A stretch of DNA of 64,000 bases from Negativicoccus succinicivorans (lineage in GTDB: Bacteria > Bacillota > Negativicutes > Veillonellales > Negativicoccaceae), in contig NZ_JAHAJN010000002.1 in assembly GCF_018372215.1 (NCBI RefSeq), positions 62,001-126,000 on the forward strand, in the 5' to 3' direction. Positions 62,192 through 64,000 of the stretch are shown one piece after another; position 1 is the stretch's first letter; each line of letters begins with the position of its first letter. The notes beneath the pieces are model-generated. The model worked only from the letters and a program-made list of their open reading frames with translations. It did not search any database and was not told the DNA's origin. The position numbers were made by a program, and so were the translations under genes.

Positions 62192-62196
62192 CGTCG

Positions 62197-62778
62197 ATGA
62201 AACGAGGCTATATCCAAGTCTATACGGGAGACGGGAAAGGCAAAACCACGGCCGCGATCGGACTTGCGATTCGCGCCGTCGGCGCCGGTCTGAAAGTCTG
62301 GTTGCTGCAGTTTATGAAATCAGAATATTACAGCGAGCAGAAAATTTTGGACGGAATTTCACCGCTTCTCTACCGGGAGTCGCTGGGGAAGCCGTATTTC
62401 ATCGCGCCGGAAGGAACGCTCACCGAAGAAACTAAAAAAGCGCTCACCGATGTCGTGGTGTTTCCGCCGGGAAATCCGCCCGCCGAATACGTCGAAGCGT
62501 GTCGCAACGGTGTGGAGATCGCCGCGCGAACGCTGGCGAAAGGCGAGTACGATGTCGTGATCTTGGATGAAATCAATGTCGCGTTGCATTTCGGTTTGGT
62601 CACGCGGGAGGATTGTGAAGCGTTAATCGCCGCCAAGCCCGCCGGCACCGAACTTGTTTTCACCGGTCGCAAAGCGCCGCAATGGTTAGTTGACCGCGCG
62701 GATCTCGTGACCGAAATGCGCAACGTGAAACATTATTATGACGCCGGTGTCGCGAATCGTCGCGGCATTGAAGACTGA
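62197..62778 (+). CDS. Cob(I)yrinic acid a,c-diamide adenosyltransferase, CobO/BtuR family
   Basis: This 193-residue P-loop ATP:corrinoid adenosyltransferase makes the Co-C bond of adenosylcobalamin. It has GYIQVYTGDGKGKTTAAIGLAIRA (core GDGKGKTTAAIG), LLQFMKSEYYSEQKIL, DVVILDEINVALHFGLV (Walker B) and VFTGRKAPQWLVDRADLVTEM. ATG 62197 has GAGGTGACGTCG before it; an in-frame GTG nine bases upstream is a less good choice. It lies after the WYL regulator. No other cobalamin genes are in the window. Confidence 0.93.
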   Translation: MKRGYIQVYTGDGKGKTTAAIGLAIRAVGAGLKVWLLQFMKSEYYSEQKILDGISPLLYRESLGKPYFIAPEGTLTEETKKALTDVVVFPPGNPPAEYVEACRNGVEIAARTLAKGEYDVVILDEINVALHFGLVTREDCEALIAAKPAGTELVFTGRKAPQWLVDRADLVTEMRNVKHYYDAGVANRRGIED

Positions 62779-62792
62779 AGGGGAGGGGGACG

Positions 62793-63701
62793 ATGGAGCT
62801 GGTGATCTCGATCCTTTGGGTTCTGCTTGCGCTGATTGTCCTCTTTTTTGTCCTGCTGCTGATTCTTTTGTGGCAGCGCGTCGATTATGAATTCGCCGTG
62901 CAAAAATATGAGGGCATGGCGGCCCGCGTCAAAATCGATTGGGCGTGGGAGCTTTTGGCGGCGCAGGCGCGATATGACAGCGGCGCCGGACTTTTCTGGG
63001 AAGTGAAATGGCCGTTCGGCGGCATGAATTCGCACCCGGAATCCAAAGCGGAAGGTATTGAAGCGCGGGCCAAGCAAATGGAAGAACAGGCCAAAGAAGG
63101 TAAACAACGGCGCAAAAAAGCAAACGAAGACGCGGAAACGATTCGTCAAAAGGCGGCGGAGCGCGCCGAAGCCGCCAAAGCCGATGCCGATTACTACGCG
63201 GAAGAAGAACGGCTGCGTAAAAAAACGGATTCCGACGACGCCGCCGAATGGGATCGTCTGGAGCGTGAAGCCGAACGCCATCGCGAACGGCAGGAAGCGC
63301 GCGACGAGGACGACAAAGCAAAGCCGCAACCGGGCGTAAAAGACTATCTCGGATTAGTCCGTTACGCCTTGGCGCAAGATATTTTACAACCGCTGGCAAC
63401 GTATCTTTCCCGTTTATGGGGACGAGCCAAACCGCGTTACGCGGAAGGCGAAGCGACGGTCGGGTTGGCGGATCCGTACACGCAAGGTCTTTTGATGGGC
63501 GCGATGTATGCGTCGTTGCCCACGCTTGCGTCGCGTGTCGGATTTGTCTTCAACGAGGAAGTGATCGAAGGTCGCTTTCGCACCGGCGGCGGCATTCGAC
63601 CGCTGGCTGTTGTTTGGGATTCACTGCGACTTGTCTGTGCGGCACCGGTCCGCAAGACAGCATGGTACTACTGGCGTCACGTCATCAATAAGGAGGAATG
63701 A
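62793..63701 (+). CDS. DUF2953-type membrane protein with long charged insert
   Basis: This 302-residue protein has an N-terminal membrane helix (about 4-28), a beta-like segment WELLAAQARYDSGAGLFWEV, and a charged coiled-coil insert of about 100 residues (85-180; rich in Ala, Glu, Lys and Arg). The C-terminal part (ATVGLADPYTQGLLMGAMYA, FVFNEEVIEGRFRTGGGIRPLAVVW) is typical of DUF2953, a family found beside ytfJ in Firmicutes. ATG 62793 follows AAGGGGAGGGGGACG. Its function is not known. The adjacent gene is ytfJ, the usual partner. The insert looks longer than in most members. Confidence 0.85.
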   Translation: MELVISILWVLLALIVLFFVLLLILLWQRVDYEFAVQKYEGMAARVKIDWAWELLAAQARYDSGAGLFWEVKWPFGGMNSHPESKAEGIEARAKQMEEQAKEGKQRRKKANEDAETIRQKAAERAEAAKADADYYAEEERLRKKTDSDDAAEWDRLEREAERHRERQEARDEDDKAKPQPGVKDYLGLVRYALAQDILQPLATYLSRLWGRAKPRYAEGEATVGLADPYTQGLLMGAMYASLPTLASRVGFVFNEEVIEGRFRTGGGIRPLAVVWDSLRLVCAAPVRKTAWYYWRHVINKEE

Positions 63702-63703
63702 CA

Positions 63704-64000
63704 ATGGAAACGAAGAAAACGAACGAACCGACGGTAACCTATACGAGTGACAAAATGGAGGCGCTGTTCCAGAGCTTCAAACACATGATTTCGGTGGAAA
63801 CCGTCGTTGGCGAAGCGGTACATATCGGAGACACCACGCTCGTGCCTTTTGTCGACGTGGCATTCGGTTTCGGTACCGGCGGCGCGGGAACGAAAGGCGA
63901 CGGCGCGGGCGGCGGCGGCAAAATGACACCGACCGCGATTTTGGTCATCAAGGGCGACCGCGTGGAACTCTTCTCCGTGAAAGACGGCAACAAGAGCGGC
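63704..64000 (+). CDS. ytfJ: GerW/YtfJ family protein, partial (cut by window end)
   Basis: The first 99 codons are present. METKKTNEPTVTYTSDKMEALFQSF, then VVGEAVHIGDTTLVPFVDVAFGFG (core GDTTLVPFVDVAFGFG), a glycine-rich loop, and TAILVIKGDRVELFSV are the family consensus. In Bacillus the gene is linked to sporulation and germination, but the family is also widespread in non-spore-formers. ATG 63704 follows AAGGAGGAATGACA. It is coupled to the DUF2953 gene. It reads off the right edge. Confidence 0.93.
   Translation, partial: METKKTNEPTVTYTSDKMEALFQSFKHMISVETVVGEAVHIGDTTLVPFVDVAFGFGTGGAGTKGDGAGGGGKMTPTAILVIKGDRVELFSVKDGNKSG

Overview
This 64 kb window is the replication-origin region of a bacterial chromosome. 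It looks like a diderm Firmicute of class Negativicutes with GC-rich genes; I do not claim a genus. The evidence is as follows. The Firmicutes gene order rpmH-rnpA-yidD-yidC-jag-mnmE-mnmG-rsmG-parA-parB lies on one side of dnaA-dnaN-S4-recF-DUF721-gyrB. The window also has AddAB instead of RecBCD, the long single-chain clostridial type of PurL, a c-di-AMP riboswitch in front of a KimA-type transporter, and a GerW/YtfJ gene. An RND efflux pump with a lipoprotein adaptor implies an outer membrane. Most genes point away from the origin near 40.4 kb: minus strand to the left, plus strand to the right.

Left arm, read from the origin outward: rpmH, rnpA, yidD, yidC, jag, mnmE, mnmG and rsmG (ribosome, tRNA and membrane biogenesis); a PPK2-type polyphosphate kinase; parA-parB with parS sites; a DUF4446 protein and an M23 peptidase. 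Then comes an AT-rich gene-free stretch (25.9-26.5 kb) carrying an unusual cluster of GTATAC cores. Next is a complete branched-chain amino acid ABC transporter with two tandem binding proteins, an AEC carrier, a degenerate LL-diaminopimelate aminotransferase relative, ychF, tRNA-Arg(CCT), a GltD-like flavoprotein, an MFS transporter, addBA, a small ABC operon without a binding protein, purL, and the start of a small secreted protein.

Origin: DnaA boxes lie upstream of dnaA and, more densely, between dnaA and dnaN. There the last box is followed by a short GC-containing spacer and a CTA-repeat tract of the DnaA-trio type, which marks the likely unwinding site. A second cluster of DnaA boxes lies 17 kb away in the gene-free interval 56.9-57.7 kb and is probably a DnaA-binding or titration locus.

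Right arm: dnaA, dnaN, an S4-domain gene, recF, a DciA-like DUF721 gene with a zinc-knuckle tail, gyrB, a LysP-like permease, an RND adaptor and pump, a candidate unassigned small RNA (52.1-52.2 kb), a CNNM/CBS protein, a protein of extreme charge segregation (acidic tract, then Lys-Asp repeats, then histone-like tail), dinB, a PepT-like peptidase, azlC (frameshifted) and azlD, kimA with its c-di-AMP riboswitch, a WYL regulator, a CobO-type adenosyltransferase, a DUF2953 protein, and the start of ytfJ.

Amino-acid transport is over-represented: LivKHMGF with two LivK, BrnQ, LysP and AzlCD. This suggests an amino-acid-dependent anaerobic lifestyle (inference). No CRISPR array, prophage, insertion sequence or rRNA was seen.
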